A stretch of 64,000 nt of DNA from Brevibacterium renqingii (GCF_017808105.1 NZ_JADBHF010000004.1:1-64000); one strand, 5' to 3'. Shown: positions 1-9,729, numbered from the stretch's first letter. Notes: generated from the sequence alone by a model not told the origin. Numbers and translations are program-made.

Positions 1-35
1 GATGTCATGAGACATACCAGAGTCAGAAACAAGAA

Positions 36-73
36 ATGTCCCACGCCATCGAGTGAACGATGACGTGGGACAT
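36..73 (-). terminator. Hairpin terminator downstream of ssrA
   Basis: The arms ATGTCCCACG (36-45) and CGTGGGACAT (64-73) are perfect 10-bp inverted repeats. The loop can pair further (CATCG with CGATG). On the minus strand the hairpin is followed by TTCTTGTTTC, a fair T-rich tail. It lies 6 nt beyond the tmRNA 3' end, so it probably ends the ssrA transcript. Confidence 0.8.
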
Positions 74-78
74 CACAT

Positions 79-456
79 TGGTGGAGATGGCGGGAATCGA
101 ACCCGCGTCCGTCGGCAGATTGTCAGGACTTCTCCGGGCGCAGTTCGTGAAATAGTTTCTTAGGTTCTGGCCCTTGCACGAACACATGGACCAACGAACG
201 GAGTTGAGTAAGAGTCCCTCAGATACCCTCAACAAATATCTGAAGCAGTGGCTTCCTAAGCGACGCCAGGTTCTAGAGCGGAAGCAACTCTAGGCTGACG
301 GATTCGCAGCTCGCGCTCTATCAGGCAGCGAGGGCGAAATCGGTGCGGTTGTTAGACTTAGCACCTATTGTTTTGCAGAGGACATTAACGAGATGACTCT
401 GCATTCTCGGCCCGCTTCTCCCGACGCAGTGTCCGACGTCGAAACCGATCATCCCC
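79..456 (-). ncRNA. ssrA: Transfer-messenger RNA (tmRNA)
   Basis: This is the tRNA-like and mRNA-like RNA that rescues stalled ribosomes together with SmpB. The 5' end GGGGATG (from 456) pairs with CATCTCC next to the 3' end, followed by A and an encoded CCA (79-81). The T arm GGTTCGATTCCCGCC sits near the 3' end, and GGTTTCGAC follows the acceptor stem. The tag frame runs from 362 down to 321 and reads AKSNNRTDFALAA followed by TGA. The FALAA ending is the usual actinobacterial degradation tag. Length is 378 nt, normal for a one-piece tmRNA. The gene is on the same strand as smpB, 232 bp downstream of it. An AT-rich stretch (GTAAAAGAATAT on the minus strand) lies just upstream of 456 and may be its -10 region. 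Confidence 0.97.
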
Positions 457-577
457 ATATTCTTTTACCAATCCTGCCCCGCTCTGGCCTCCGCGTCTGC
501 GGATTTCTCGGCTGGACAGGAACTCCAGCATACTCGGTCAACACAGGGCGAGCCAATCGTATTCCCGGCTCCCCTGA

Positions 578-612
578 CCGCCTCGCACGGCCGCCTCGCA
601 CGGCCGCCTCGG
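578..612. repeat. 13-bp tandem repeat between smpB and ssrA
   Basis: CCGCCTCGCACGG occurs twice head to tail (578-590, 591-603), followed by a partial third copy CCGCCTCGG (604-612). The rest of the 457-688 gap shows only the ssrA upstream region. I see no gene in it. Confidence 0.7.
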
Positions 613-688
613 CGACTGTCACGCGCGGACCGCGTGAACGGAAACTGTGCCCTCACAGGCTCCCTGGATCAGCGTGTCCCGCAGGTCT

Positions 689-1159
689 CTACAGGAACTG
701 CTTGGCCTTCATCGCGCGTTCGGCTTCGCGCTTGTCCTGCGCCTCACGCAGAGCCTGGCGCTTATCCCATTCGCGCTTGCCCTTGGCCAGAGCGATCTCG
801 ACCTTCACCCGCGAACCGTCGAAGTACAGTTCGAGCGGCACCAGGGTCCGACCGGACTCCTTGACCTTCTGCGAGAGCTTGAGGATCTCCTCGCGGTGGA
901 GCAGCAGCTTCCGCCGACGCCGGGCCGAATGGTTCGTCCAGGTCCCCTGCAGGTACTCGGGGATGTAGACGTTCTCCAGCCACGCCTCGTTCTGGAAGAT
1001 GAGAGCGAACCCGTCGGTCAGTGAGGCCCTGCCTTCTCGCAGCGACTTCACCTCCGTGCCGGTGAGCACGAGACCGGCCTCCCACGTGTCTTCGATGTGA
1101 TAGTCGTGACGCGCTTTGCGGTTCCTCGCAATGACTTTCTTGCCAGTGTCCTTCGGCAT
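689..1159 (-). CDS. smpB: SsrA-binding protein SmpB
   Basis: SmpB binds the tRNA-like part of tmRNA and brings it to ribosomes stalled without a codon in the A site. The 156-residue product has the normal length. It shows the family signatures [20 protein letters not shown] (residues 13-32), [10 protein letters not shown] and the basic C-terminal tail [19 protein letters not shown], which becomes helical in the ribosomal mRNA channel. ATG at 1159. The gene follows the M23-ftsX-ftsE block on the same strand and precedes ssrA, so both trans-translation components sit together. Confidence 0.97.
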   Translation of the reverse strand: MPKDTGKKVIARNRKARHDYHIEDTWEAGLVLTGTEVKSLREGRASLTDGFALIFQNEAWLENVYIPEYLQGTWTNHSARRRRKLLLHREEILKLSQKVKESGRTLVPLELYFDGSRVKVEIALAKGKREWDKRQALREAQDKREAERAMKAKQFL

Positions 1160-1299
1160 GACCGGCCCCCTCTCTCCTCTCGCCTCGATGGTCTCACACG
1201 TCCGTCCGACCGCCTCCTGTGACGGTGGCAGGGTACGAACGCACAGACCCTCAATTCTAGCTCACCGCCGCCGTGGGCGAAAAGTGAGTCGGGCAACAG

Positions 1300-2529
1300 T
1301 CAGAAGATGAAGGGCTTCGGGTCGACGTAGCCGCCGTTCTTCATGATCTCGAAGTGCAGGTGGCAGCCGGTCGAGGCGCCGGTCGTGCCCGAGTACGAGA
1401 TGATCTGGCCCTTCTTGACCTTCTGACCGTCGTGGACCTTGAGCTTCGTGTTGTGGTTGTAGGTCGACGCGATCGAGTCGCCCTTGATCTTGCCGTGGGA
1501 GATGACGACGCGGTTGCCGTAGCCGCCGGTCCACCCGGAGGTCACGACGATTCCGTCGCCGGCCGCACGGATCGGGGTTCCGCAGGGCACGCCGAAGTCC
1601 ATGCCGGTGTGCAGCTTCTTCGCGCCCGTGATCGGGTGGACCCGGTAGCCGAAGGGCGAAGTCGTCGGGTAGCCCTTGGCCGGGTTGGCCAGGACTCCGT
1701 CGCCGAAGACGAACTTGCCCTTCTTCTCCTGTTCCTTCTCCCATTCGCGGACCTTCTCCGCCAGCCGGTCCTGCTCTTCCTTCTCCTTGGCCAGCTGCTC
1801 CTCGGTCTTGGCCTTGTTGTCGGAGATCGTCTGCTCCGCCTCGTCCTTCGCCGAGATCAGGTCATTGAGGCTGTCGGCCTTCTTCTTCGCATCGACCTGG
1901 GCCGCCTCTTTGGCCAGCACCGCCTCGGCGGCTTCGTCCTTGAGGTCGGAGATCTTCTCCGTCACGCCCGAGAGCCGCTCCTCGTTGTTCTTGTTCAACG
2001 ACCGCTGTTCGGAGAGTCTGTCGATCGTGCGCTGCTGGGAGCGCACGGCCGAGTCGACTCGCCCGATGCCGCCGTCGGCGCTGGTGCCCTCGGCCATCTG
2101 CAGAAGCATCGCGAGATCCGAGGTGATGCCCGAGTTCTGGTAGGCCTGGCGACCGATGCGTGCGGCAGCAGTCTTGTGCTTGTCGATCTTCGCGGTGCCG
2201 GACTTGATGGATTTCTTGAGATCCTTCTGCGCGTTCTCGGCCGAGGTCAGCCGCGCCGCCATGTCCTGATCCTTCTCGATGGCCGCGGCCAGAGCGTCGT
2301 CGGCGGCCTTCGATGCCGCCTCGGCGTCGGGCAGCTTCTCCTGCGCGGCGTCGCGTTCGGCGATGACCCGGGCGAGGTCCTCGTCGAGGCCCTCGAACTC
2401 CTGCTGGAGCTCCTTGACCCGCTCATCGACCTTGCTCTTGTCGTCCCTGGGATCGGCCACCGCCGAGGCGACCGGCAGGAACAGCGCGAGCGCAGCCGCG
2501 ATGATGACGAGTGCGAGTCTGCCTCTCAT
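1300..2529 (-). CDS. M23-family peptidase with coiled coil (FtsEX-linked)
   Basis: This is a secreted peptidoglycan hydrolase candidate. Residues 1-26 form a signal peptide (MRGRLALVIIAAALALFLPV, then ASAVAD). Residues about 30-260 are charged and heptad-like, predicting a long coiled coil. The C-terminal 120 residues are a LytM/M23 domain with the zinc ligand motifs HTGMDFG (HxxxD) and HLHFEI (HxH). The ATG lies 1 nt after the ftsX stop codon, so it belongs to the ftsE-ftsX transcript. Coiled coil plus LytM next to FtsEX is the layout of EnvC- or PcsB-type partners that FtsX activates at the septum. That role is inferred from position and layout. Both metal-binding motifs are intact, so it may be catalytically active, unlike EnvC. 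Confidence 0.9.
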   Translation of the reverse strand: MRGRLALVIIAAALALFLPVASAVADPRDDKSKVDERVKELQQEFEGLDEDLARVIAERDAAQEKLPDAEAASKAADDALAAAIEKDQDMAARLTSAENAQKDLKKSIKSGTAKIDKHKTAAARIGRQAYQNSGITSDLAMLLQMAEGTSADGGIGRVDSAVRSQQRTIDRLSEQRSLNKNNEERLSGVTEKISDLKDEAAEAVLAKEAAQVDAKKKADSLNDLISAKDEAEQTISDNKAKTEEQLAKEKEEQDRLAEKVREWEKEQEKKGKFVFGDGVLANPAKGYPTTSPFGYRVHPITGAKKLHTGMDFGVPCGTPIRAAGDGIVVTSGWTGGYGNRVVISHGKIKGDSIASTYNHNTKLKVHDGQKVKKGQIISYSGTTGASTGCHLHFEIMKNGGYVDPKPFIF

Positions 2530-2530
2530 C

Positions 2531-3445
2531 TCAGACCTTCGTGTACTTGTTCAAGGTGATCAGCGACGACGCCCCGGCCATGACGACACCGATGAAGATG
2601 AGCACGGGGGCGATGAGGAGCACGTCCCACCCGGAGATGAGGCTGAAACCGGTCGCCTGACCCTGCAGCCATCCGCTGACCCCGAAGTGGACGAGCAGAC
2701 CGAGAACCCCACCCGACAGGGCGGCACCGATCGCCGCCGCGATCACTCCCTCGAGCAGGAACGGCAGCTGGATGAAGGTGTTCGAGGCGCCGACGAGCCG
2801 CATGATGCCCGTTTCCCGCCGTCTCGAGAACGCCGAGAGTCGGATCGTCGTGGCAATGAGGAGCATGGCGCACAGGAGCATGATGCCGGCGATGGCCACG
2901 GCCACGATGGTGGCGATGTTGAGCACCGCGAAGAGACGGTCGAGCAGCTGATTCTGGTCGACGACCTCCTCGACACCCGGGGTGGAGGAGAACGTCTCCT
3001 TGATGATGTCGTACTTCTCCGCGTCCTTGAGCTTGACCCGGAAGGACTCATTCATCTCCTCCTCGGGCACCGTGCCTTCGAGACTGGTGCCTTTGAACTG
3101 CTCCTGGAAGTGCTCGTAGGCCTCGGACTTGTCCTCGAAGTAGACCTTGTCGACATAGGGGGCGAGTTCGGAGCTTTCGAGTTCGGCACGGATCTGGTCC
3201 TTCTGGTCACCGGTGACCTCGCCGTCGACGCAGTTCGTCGCCTCGGAGTCGGGCGGGCAGAGGAACACGGAGACCTGCACTCGGTCGTACCAGAAGTCCT
3301 TCATCTGCCCGACCTGCATCTGCAGCAGAATCGCGGCACCGACGAAGAGCAGGGACACGAAGGTCACGAGCACGACGGAGACGACCATGGAGAAGTTCTT
3401 CCGCAGACCCGACCAGACCTCGGAGAGGATGAATCCGGCCCTCAT
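2531..3445 (-). CDS. ftsX: Cell division protein FtsX (permease-like subunit)
   Basis: FtsX is the membrane half of the FtsEX complex, which couples ATP hydrolysis at the septum to cell wall hydrolysis outside. The 304 residues show a cytoplasmic N-terminus with the SGLRKNFSM motif, a first membrane helix (about residues 20-45), an extracellular domain with two cysteines ([10 protein letters not shown]) to about residue 170, and three more helices ending in a short tail. The ATG overlaps the ftsE stop in the pattern ATGA, so translation is coupled. The M23 gene follows 1 nt after its stop. Confidence 0.96.
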   Translation of the reverse strand: MRAGFILSEVWSGLRKNFSMVVSVVLVTFVSLLFVGAAILLQMQVGQMKDFWYDRVQVSVFLCPPDSEATNCVDGEVTGDQKDQIRAELESSELAPYVDKVYFEDKSEAYEHFQEQFKGTSLEGTVPEEEMNESFRVKLKDAEKYDIIKETFSSTPGVEEVVDQNQLLDRLFAVLNIATIVAVAIAGIMLLCAMLLIATTIRLSAFSRRRETGIMRLVGASNTFIQLPFLLEGVIAAAIGAALSGGVLGLLVHFGVSGWLQGQATGFSLISGWDVLLIAPVLIFIGVVMAGASSLITLNKYTKV

Positions 3446-4131
3446 GAGGCGACTCCGTAGGTGCCCTCTTCGACGTCGCGGACGATCGAACCCTCGCGCA
3501 GCTCGATGACGCGTCTGCGCATCCGATTGACGATCTCGCCGTCGTGGGTGGCCATGAGCACCGTGGTGCCGTTGCGGTTGATCTTCTCCAGAACGCTCAT
3601 GATGTCAGCACTCGTCGTCGGGTCGAGGTTGCCTGTGGGCTCGTCGGCCAGCAGGATGCCGGGCTTGTTGACCACGGCGCGCGCGATCGCCACACGCTGC
3701 TGCTCGCCGCCGGAGAGCTCGCTGGGGTAGCGCTTCTCCTTGCCGTCCAGGCCGACGGTCTCGAGGACGTCGGGCACGAGCGTCGACATGGCCGCTCGCG
3801 ATTTCCCGATCACCTGCAGGGCGAAGGCGACGTTGGCGAAGACGGTCTTGTTCGGCAGCAGACGGAAATCCTGGAACACGGTCCCGATCCCCCGGCGCAG
3901 ATACGGCACCTTCCAGCTCGGCATCTTCACCACCGATTTGCCAGCGATGTGGATGCGTCCGGCAGTCGGCACCTCTTCGCGGAGGATGAGGCGGATGACC
4001 GTGGACTTGCCCGAACCGGAAGCCCCGACGAGGAACACGAACTCCCCGCGGTCGGCCTCGAACGAGATCTCGTCAAGAGCCTTGCGGGAGCGTGCGTCGT
4101 AGGACTTCGAAACGGAGTCGAATCTGATCAA
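3442..4131 (-). CDS. ftsE: Cell division ATP-binding protein FtsE
   Basis: This is the ABC ATPase partner of FtsX. It has Walker A GASGSGKS, the signature [14 protein letters not shown], Walker [13 protein letters not shown] and the switch His in MATHD. I place the start at the TTG at 4131, giving [11 protein letters not shown] and 229 residues, which fits the usual FtsE N-terminus. A GAAG sequence lies 6 nt before it. A second TTG at 4143 would add four residues, but an in-frame stop lies directly before it and it has no ribosome site. No ATG is available in frame. The stop overlaps the ftsX start. Confidence 0.95.
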   Translation of the reverse strand: MIRFDSVSKSYDARSRKALDEISFEADRGEFVFLVGASGSGKSTVIRLILREEVPTAGRIHIAGKSVVKMPSWKVPYLRRGIGTVFQDFRLLPNKTVFANVAFALQVIGKSRAAMSTLVPDVLETVGLDGKEKRYPSELSGGEQQRVAIARAVVNKPGILLADEPTGNLDPTTSADIMSVLEKINRNGTTVLMATHDGEIVNRMRRRVIELREGSIVRDVEEGTYGVAS

Positions 4132-4289
4132 GTCGGTCTTCAATCATGTCGCGGGTGGCTCGGCCGGTTCCACTGTACGTAACAGTTCCGTGATGTTCGC
4201 GGAGGCGAAGGGGCGTGTGTTGCGATCTGATGAAGTTCACAGTCGCGTCACCGAGGCGGATGGCCTAGCCGGGTGGCCGACGGCGCGTT

Positions 4290-4352
4290 TGTGGTCAGTC
4301 CGCCGAGGAGAAGGAGCCGAAACGGGCAGATCGCCTCGGTGCACTGACCACA
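4290..4352 (-). terminator. Long interrupted inverted repeat after prfB
   Basis: Arms TGTGGTCAGT (4290-4299) and ACTGACCACA (4343-4352) are perfect. Inside them CCGAGG (4303-4308) pairs with CCTCGG (4334-4339). It lies between the prfB stop and the ftsE start and could end prfB transcription. There is no T tract, so this reading is tentative. The gap 4144-4398 shows nothing else clear. Confidence 0.45.
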
Positions 4353-4398
4353 GACGGAGGGTGAGGGCGGCACGAGGAAGCAGGCCGGCCCGACCGGG

Positions 4399-5517
4399 TC
4401 ACTCCTCGGCGGCCATCTCCTGTTCCTTGCGCCAGCGGATGCCGGCCTCGATGAGACCGTCGAGGTCGCCGTCGAACACCGCAGAGGGGTTGTTGACCTC
4501 GTAGCCGGTGCGCAGGTCTTTGACCATCTGGTAGGGATGCGTGACGTAGGAGCGCATCTGGTCGCCCCAGCTGGCCTTGATGTCGCCGGCGAGCTCCTTC
4601 TTCTGCGCCGCCTCCTCCTGGCGTTTGCGCTCGAGCAGACGCGACTGGAGGACGCGCATGGCGGCCTCGCGGTTCTGGATCTGCGACTTCTCGTTCTGCA
4701 TGCTCACGACCACACCGGTGGGGATGTGGGTGATGCGCACGGCCGAGTCCGTCGTGTTCACCGACTGTCCGCCCGGGCCCGAGGACCGGTAGACGTCGAT
4801 GCGCAGGTCGTTCTCGTCGACCTCGATGTGGTCGGTCGACTCGATCAGCGGGACCACCTCGACGGCGGCGAATGAGGTCTGACGCCGGCCCTGGTTGTCG
4901 AAGGGGCTGATGCGCACCAGACGGTGGGTGCCGGCCTCGACGGACAGAGTGCCGTAGGCGTAGGGGGCGTTGATCTGGATCGTCGCGGACTTGATGCCCG
5001 CGCCCTCGGCGTAGGAGGTGTCGAGCTCCTGGACGTTGTACCCGCGGTTCTCCGCCCACCTCACGTACATCCGGGTGAGCGTCTGCGCCCAGTCGGTGGC
5101 ATCGTCGCCGCCGGCGCCCGAACGCACGGTCACGACGGCGGAGCGTTCGTCGTATTCGTGGTTGAGCAGGGTGGAGATCTCGAGATCGGCGAGCTGATCG
5201 TGCAGCTTCTTCAGATCCCGGTCGGCTTCTTCGAGGGAATCCGCGTCGCCCTCGTCCTGTGACATCTCGACGAGCAGTTCGGCGTCGTCGATGCGCTGGC
5301 CGAACTTCTCGAGCTTGTCCAGGGTGCCCTGCTTGTGCGAGAGCCTGGCCGAGGTCTTCTGCGCCGAGTCCGGATCGTCCCAGAAGGTGGGCGAGGACGC
5401 TTCCTCCGTGAGCTCAGCGACTTCGTCGCGCAGATTGTCCAGGTCGGACACGTCGAGAATCGCTTTGTACGTTTGGCGGAGGTTGGCGATTTCAGAAGAG
5501 TAATCAGTGGTGGCCAT
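4399..5517 (-). CDS. prfB: Peptide chain release factor 2
   Basis: RF2 ends translation at UGA and UAA. The 372-residue product has the peptidyl-tRNA hydrolysis motif GGQ in [16 protein letters not shown], and the stop-codon-reading tripeptide SPF in [15 protein letters not shown], which marks RF2 rather than RF1. The N-terminal half is helical (domain 1). The frame is continuous from ATG at 5517, so the programmed frameshift of many prfB genes is absent, as is usual in actinobacteria. A possible -10 TAGAAT lies 9 nt before the ATG, and a perfect 12-bp palindrome AGTGCATGCACT lies at 5532-5543. It precedes ftsE on the same strand. Confidence 0.97.
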   Translation of the reverse strand: MATTDYSSEIANLRQTYKAILDVSDLDNLRDEVAELTEEASSPTFWDDPDSAQKTSARLSHKQGTLDKLEKFGQRIDDAELLVEMSQDEGDADSLEEADRDLKKLHDQLADLEISTLLNHEYDERSAVVTVRSGAGGDDATDWAQTLTRMYVRWAENRGYNVQELDTSYAEGAGIKSATIQINAPYAYGTLSVEAGTHRLVRISPFDNQGRRQTSFAAVEVVPLIESTDHIEVDENDLRIDVYRSSGPGGQSVNTTDSAVRITHIPTGVVVSMQNEKSQIQNREAAMRVLQSRLLERKRQEEAAQKKELAGDIKASWGDQMRSYVTHPYQMVKDLRTGYEVNNPSAVFDGDLDGLIEAGIRWRKEQEMAAEE

Positions 5518-5552
5518 AATGCTCCGATTCTAGTGCATGCACTGCCCGCGCC

Positions 5553-5595
5553 CAGAACTGAAGCCCGCGGGCGCATACCCGCGGGCTTCGTTCTG
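5553..5595 (-). terminator. Terminator hairpin after the flavohemoprotein gene
   Basis: GAAGCCCGCGGG (5560-5571) and CCCGCGGGCTTC (5578-5589) are perfect arms with a 6-nt loop. CAGAAC and GTTCTG extend the stem past a one-base bulge. It starts 23 nt past the hmp stop. It lacks a good T run on the minus strand. Confidence 0.65.
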
Positions 5596-5617
5596 TCGTT
5601 ATACGCAGCCGGTCCGA

Positions 5618-6844
5618 TCAGGCCGGAACTGCCTCGGGCACGGTAGCCCAAGTATCGGGGCCGAAGACCTCGAAGTGGATGTTCGCCTCGGGCACGTCGA
5701 GTTCGTCGAGTCCGCGGCGGACGGCCTTCATGAACGGCGGTGGGCCGCAGAGGTAGACCTGCGCGTTCGCGTCGACGGGCACCTCGGCGAGGTTGATGAA
5801 TCCTTCGTGCACGGTCTCGGTGGCGGTCCGAGCGCCGAGCTGCTCGTACCAGTGGTGCATGTGCGCGCCGGGCAGCTGGTCGACCAGCTGGGCCATCTCG
5901 CGCCGGTGGGCGTGGCTGGCCATGGACTGGTCGGCGTGGAGGACGGTGACCGGGCGCTGGGACTCCTTGGACACGAGGTCGTTGAGCGCGCCGAGGATGG
6001 GCGTGCATCCGATGCCCGCGGACACGAGCAGCAGCGGGGCCTCGGAGTCCTCGACGACGAGGTCGCCGTAGGGCAGCGAACAGCGGATGGAATCGCCCTC
6101 GAAGACGTTGCCGTGGATGAAGTTCGAGACCTCACCGGCGGGGACACCCGCCTCGGCGCGGCCGGGCTCGGCCTTGATAGTCACCGTCCAGCTGGTCCGG
6201 GCGGTGGCCTTGGTCAGACTGTACTGACGGATCTGGTTCGCGCCGTCGGGCAGCTGGACCTGGACGGAGACGTACTGTCCCGGCTGGGCCTGCGGCAGCG
6301 CACCGCCGTCGGGGCGGGAGAGGACGAGGCTGACGGTGGTCGGCGATTCCTGCCTGCGGCGGGTCACGACGAGGTCGCACCAGACGTCACCGGGAGCGAC
6401 GTCGTGGCGGGCGTAGAGCTCCCTCTCGGCCTTGATCAGCGAGTCCGCCATGTCCCAGTAGACCTCGGTCCAGGCGTCGACGACCTCGGCAGTGGCCGCT
6501 TCGCCCAGAACCTCGCCGATCGCGGCGAAGAGGTGCTCGTAGACGATCGGGTACTGGTCCTCGGTGATGCCCAGGGAAGCATGCTTGTTCGCGATCCGGC
6601 TCATCATCGCGTCGATGTTCGGCGCGTCCTCGGACACCAGCAGGCTCGCATAGGCGGCGATCGCACCGGCCAGGGCCTTCTGCTGCTCACCCTGGGCCTG
6701 GTTCCCGCGGTTGAACAGGTCACGCAGCAGGTCGGGGCGGGCGGTGAACATCCGCTTGTAGAAGATCGGGGTGATGTCTCCGATCGCTGCTCCGACGACG
6801 GGAAGCGTCTCACGGACGGTGGACAGTGCTGACTGGGAGATCAC
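5618..6844 (-). CDS. hmp: Flavohemoprotein (nitric oxide dioxygenase)
   Basis: This enzyme oxidises nitric oxide to nitrate with O2 and NAD(P)H. From the N-terminus, a globin domain (residues 1-145) carries the proximal heme His in NKHASLGI and the YPIVYEHLFAAI helix. An FAD domain with RQYSLTKA and an NAD domain with CGPPPFMKAV follow. The start is GTG at 6844, preceded by AAAGGAG, giving 408 residues, the normal family length; an upstream extension would have no homology to globins. It lies downstream of a NirK-type gene, and a 34-bp palindrome sits 81 bp upstream. NO made from nitrite by the neighbour would be its natural substrate (inference). Confidence 0.95.
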   Translation of the reverse strand: MISQSALSTVRETLPVVGAAIGDITPIFYKRMFTARPDLLRDLFNRGNQAQGEQQKALAGAIAAYASLLVSEDAPNIDAMMSRIANKHASLGITEDQYPIVYEHLFAAIGEVLGEAATAEVVDAWTEVYWDMADSLIKAERELYARHDVAPGDVWCDLVVTRRRQESPTTVSLVLSRPDGGALPQAQPGQYVSVQVQLPDGANQIRQYSLTKATARTSWTVTIKAEPGRAEAGVPAGEVSNFIHGNVFEGDSIRCSLPYGDLVVEDSEAPLLLVSAGIGCTPILGALNDLVSKESQRPVTVLHADQSMASHAHRREMAQLVDQLPGAHMHHWYEQLGARTATETVHEGFINLAEVPVDANAQVYLCGPPPFMKAVRRGLDELDVPEANIHFEVFGPDTWATVPEAVPA

Positions 6845-6924
6845 TGAAACTCCTTTCGCGGCGGTTCGCCGCGCGGATGGAACGGCCTTTCCAGGTCGTG
6901 CTTGTGCTGACGTCTTCGACAGTA

Positions 6925-6958
6925 CTACGACGTGTAGAACATTTTCTACACGTCGTAG
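6925..6958. promoter_or_regulatory. 34-bp perfect palindrome upstream of hmp (operator candidate)
   Basis: CTACGACGTGTAGAA (6925-6939) and TTCTACACGTCGTAG (6944-6958) are perfect 15-bp inverted arms around CATT. Centre-flanking parts read TGTAGAA-N4-TTCTACA. It lies 81 bp before the hmp start in the short gap after the NirK-type gene. A transcription factor operator is the likeliest reading; a terminator is possible, but no T run follows. Confidence 0.65.
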
Positions 6959-7018
6959 AATTTGAGAAGAGGTCACCCGCAATGCGGACACGCAGCAGCC
7001 GGACGGCGAGCAGACGGG

Positions 7019-9729
7019 TCAGTCGGTGACCTCGACGGTCCCGTGCGCACCGCGCTCGGCGTCGACCATGGTGTGGGTGACGAAGGGATAGTGGCCCGCC
7101 TCGGCGAATTCGAGCTCGACGAACCCGCCCTGGGAAGGCGCGAGATCGAGCGTCTGGCTGCCGCCCTTCTCGGCATTGCCGCGCTTGAGCTGGTAGGCGC
7201 CTTCCTTGAACACCGTGTCGAACTGTCCGCCGATGATGTGGAAGGCGCTCGGTCGATTCGGTCCGGCGTCGACGACCCAGATGCGCACACGCTCGCCGAC
7301 CTTCGCGCGGATCGGATCGTGGTCGTACTGGTTCGCGAAGCCGTTGAAGACCACGGCGTCGGTCTCCTCGCGAGCCACTTTGTCGGGGTCGACGACTCCG
7401 CCCTGCGGGCCCAGGTAGAGCTCTGACTGGACCATGAAGTATTCCCGGTCGACCTCGGGCAGGTTCGGCGGGTCGATGATGACGGCTCCGAACATACCGT
7501 TGGCGATGTGGCTCGACATCGGCATAGTCGCGCAGTGGTACATCCAGGCACCCGAGTGCGTGGCCGTGAACGTGTAGGTCAGCGACTCACCGGGCGCGAT
7601 CGTGCGCATCGGCTGGTCAGGGGCCAGCTCTCCGGCGTGGAAGTCGATCGAGTGACCCATCGACCCGTCGTTGACGAGGGTGATCTCGAACGTGTCGCCG
7701 ACCTGTCCGCGCAGGGTCGGGCCGGGCATCGTGCCGTTGAACAGCCACAGCTTCTGCTTGACCCCGACGGCGACCTCGCGTTCGACCTCGCTGACGGTGA
7801 AGGTCTTCTTGTGCGTCGTCGTTTCGGGAGCCGGCGGCAGCGTCGCGTCGCGGGCGGTGAAATCGGGGCCGGGCTCTGCCATGAAGTCGAGGTCATCGGC
7901 CGCCGAGCCGCTCCCGTCACCGGCCGAGCCCTGGTCCTCAGTGCCTGCGGCTTCGGCTTCGGCATCGGCTCCTGTGGCGTTGACGGCGAAGACCATGCCC
8001 ATCTGCCGGTGGCCGGCGATCGAGCACCAGCCGTCGAGATCCTGACCGACGATGCCGACATCGAGGGTCGCGGATTCGCCGGGACTCAGCCGGCCGCTGT
8101 CGACGCCGCCTTCGAGGACGAGGTCATGGACGTCCTGGTCATCGGTGTTCTTCACCTCGATGATGAGTCGGTCGCCGACCGGCACATCGACCTTCGCCGG
8201 AGTGAAGCGCATGTCCTTCGCCTCGACGCTCACCCGCGTGGTCTCCCCCGTCGGAGTCACCCCCGCCGAGGCAGACTGAGCCGTGCCCGCGGTCGTGGCG
8301 GCTGGATCGATGGCCACTCCCCCGGCCACGGCGATGAGCACGAGCGCCAGCCCCGAGGCGGCCGAGGCCAGGGCCCGCCGGTCGTCGAGCTTCTTCGCAG
8401 CAGCGCGCTCCTGCCTCGTCGGGCGCTTCTGGGCCTGCACATCGTGCGGATTCGCCTTCGCGCGGCGGGAGGCTCGCAGTCCGCGGAACAGGAAGGGCAG
8501 GAACAGGGCCAGCCCCAGAGCCACGAGACCCGAACAGAGGACCCGCACCCAGCTGGGCACCGGCAGCAGGCAGACGGCGAGGCCGAGGTTGATGATGGTC
8601 ACGCGGAACGCGGCGAGCCGATTGAACTCCCGGTTCGCGGCCCGCACTGCAGCCGGTCCCCCGCCGAGGACGACCGGCAGGAGGTAGGACAGGGCGCCGA
8701 AGAGGATCTGCGCGGCGAACCCGGCCGCCAGCGCCGGCGTCAGCCAGGTGAATCCGGATGTGGCCTCGGCCCAGTCCGCGGAGGTGAAGAACACCCAGGC
8801 GGTCGCGATGAGGCAGATGGCCAGCCACGACATGGCCGCTGCGGCCGAGTAGGTCGGGTACTCCCGAGGCGGTTTCGCCATACCGGCGCGAACGAAGGGA
8901 ACGGCGACGAGGCCGAGGCCGGCGAGGTAGCCGAGCAGCCCGATGCCCGCGGCCCACGGTGCGGCCAGCAGCGATGCGGCCAGGGCGATGGCCAGTCCGA
9001 CGAGAAGGAGGGGAAGACCGCGGCGGGGGCCGCCTCGGCGCCGGCGACGATCTTCGTGCGCAGCATCGTCGGCCACAGGGTCATGAGCGTGCCGATGACG
9101 GTCAGTCCGATCCAGCCGAGCAGGTTGAGCAGGGCATGGGCGGCGAGCAGTCGCGAGTGCCAGGGATCGGCGATATCGCGGGCGAGGATGACGCCGAAGG
9201 TCACGCCCACGGGCAGGATCGCCGCGGCGGCGAGATAGTAGCGGACGGTTCCGGCGAAGCGGGAGGCCAGGGCGTGCCGGACCTTGTTCCACAGGTCGGC
9301 CCCGTGCCAGACGACGGCGGCGGCCACCGCTGCGGCACCGATGATGACGATCGCCCAGATCGCGGTCATCATGCCGATGATGACGACCAGCGTGCCGGAA
9401 TTGATGAGCCCGAGCCGGATGCTCTGGCTGCGGCGGTCACCTGCCGAGGTGGGCGTGTGCAGGAGTGCCTGCGCGAAGTACTGGGACCATACGAGGATCG
9501 AGTGGCTGACCGCGCCGAGGACGAGGAGGTGGATCATCAGCCATCGCGCCACGGACAGACCGGGGTGGGCGCCGACGACGATGATGAGGAAGACGATCCA
9601 GATCACGACGGGCAGGTCGCGGATGAGCCAGCGGCCGCGGCCGATGCCGAGTTCCGCGTCGCGGTCGGCTGTGCCGGCCTCACGCGGGACGCGGTCGCGG
9701 TCGCCTGGGGAGGACAGCTGCGGGCTCAT
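7019..9729 (-). pseudogene. Frameshifted membrane-cupredoxin-NirK fusion (copper nitrite reductase)
   Basis: Two overlapping frames together spell one protein of about 903 residues. The first (ATG at 9729, overlapping the previous stop as ATGA) encodes about 235 residues with six or so membrane helices, ending near LWPTMLRTKIVAGAEAAP. The second continues the membrane part from RRGLPLLLVGLAIALA through RASRRAK. A cupredoxin domain follows (about residues 495-585) with a type 1 copper set (HDLVLEG, WCSIAGHRQMGM). A NirK unit lies at about 640-903. In NirK the ligands are visible: GHSIDFH, MYHCAT, SSHIANGM, AFHIIGG and THTMVD, matching type 1 and type 2 copper sites plus catalytic Asp and His. 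The frames join if one C is restored in the five-C run (GGGGG on the plus strand, 9025-9029). Real inactivation, sequencing error and slippage are all possible. The function of the intact form, nitrite to NO, is inferred from the NirK ligands. Confidence 0.8.

Noticed and set aside
79..140. A tRNA-like 3' half with GGTTCGATTCCCGCC
   Set aside because: It is the tRNA-like end of tmRNA, since the 5' half lies 300 bp away with the tag frame between.
1354..2559. Open frame of about 400 codons opposite the M23 peptidase gene
   Set aside because: Antisense shadow with Leu/Arg/Val-rich composition and no recognisable domain. The minus-strand peptidase has signal peptide and zinc motifs.
5430..5517. 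Programmed frameshift in prfB
   Set aside because: The reading frame is continuous from the ATG and no in-frame UGA with a slippery site occurs near the start.
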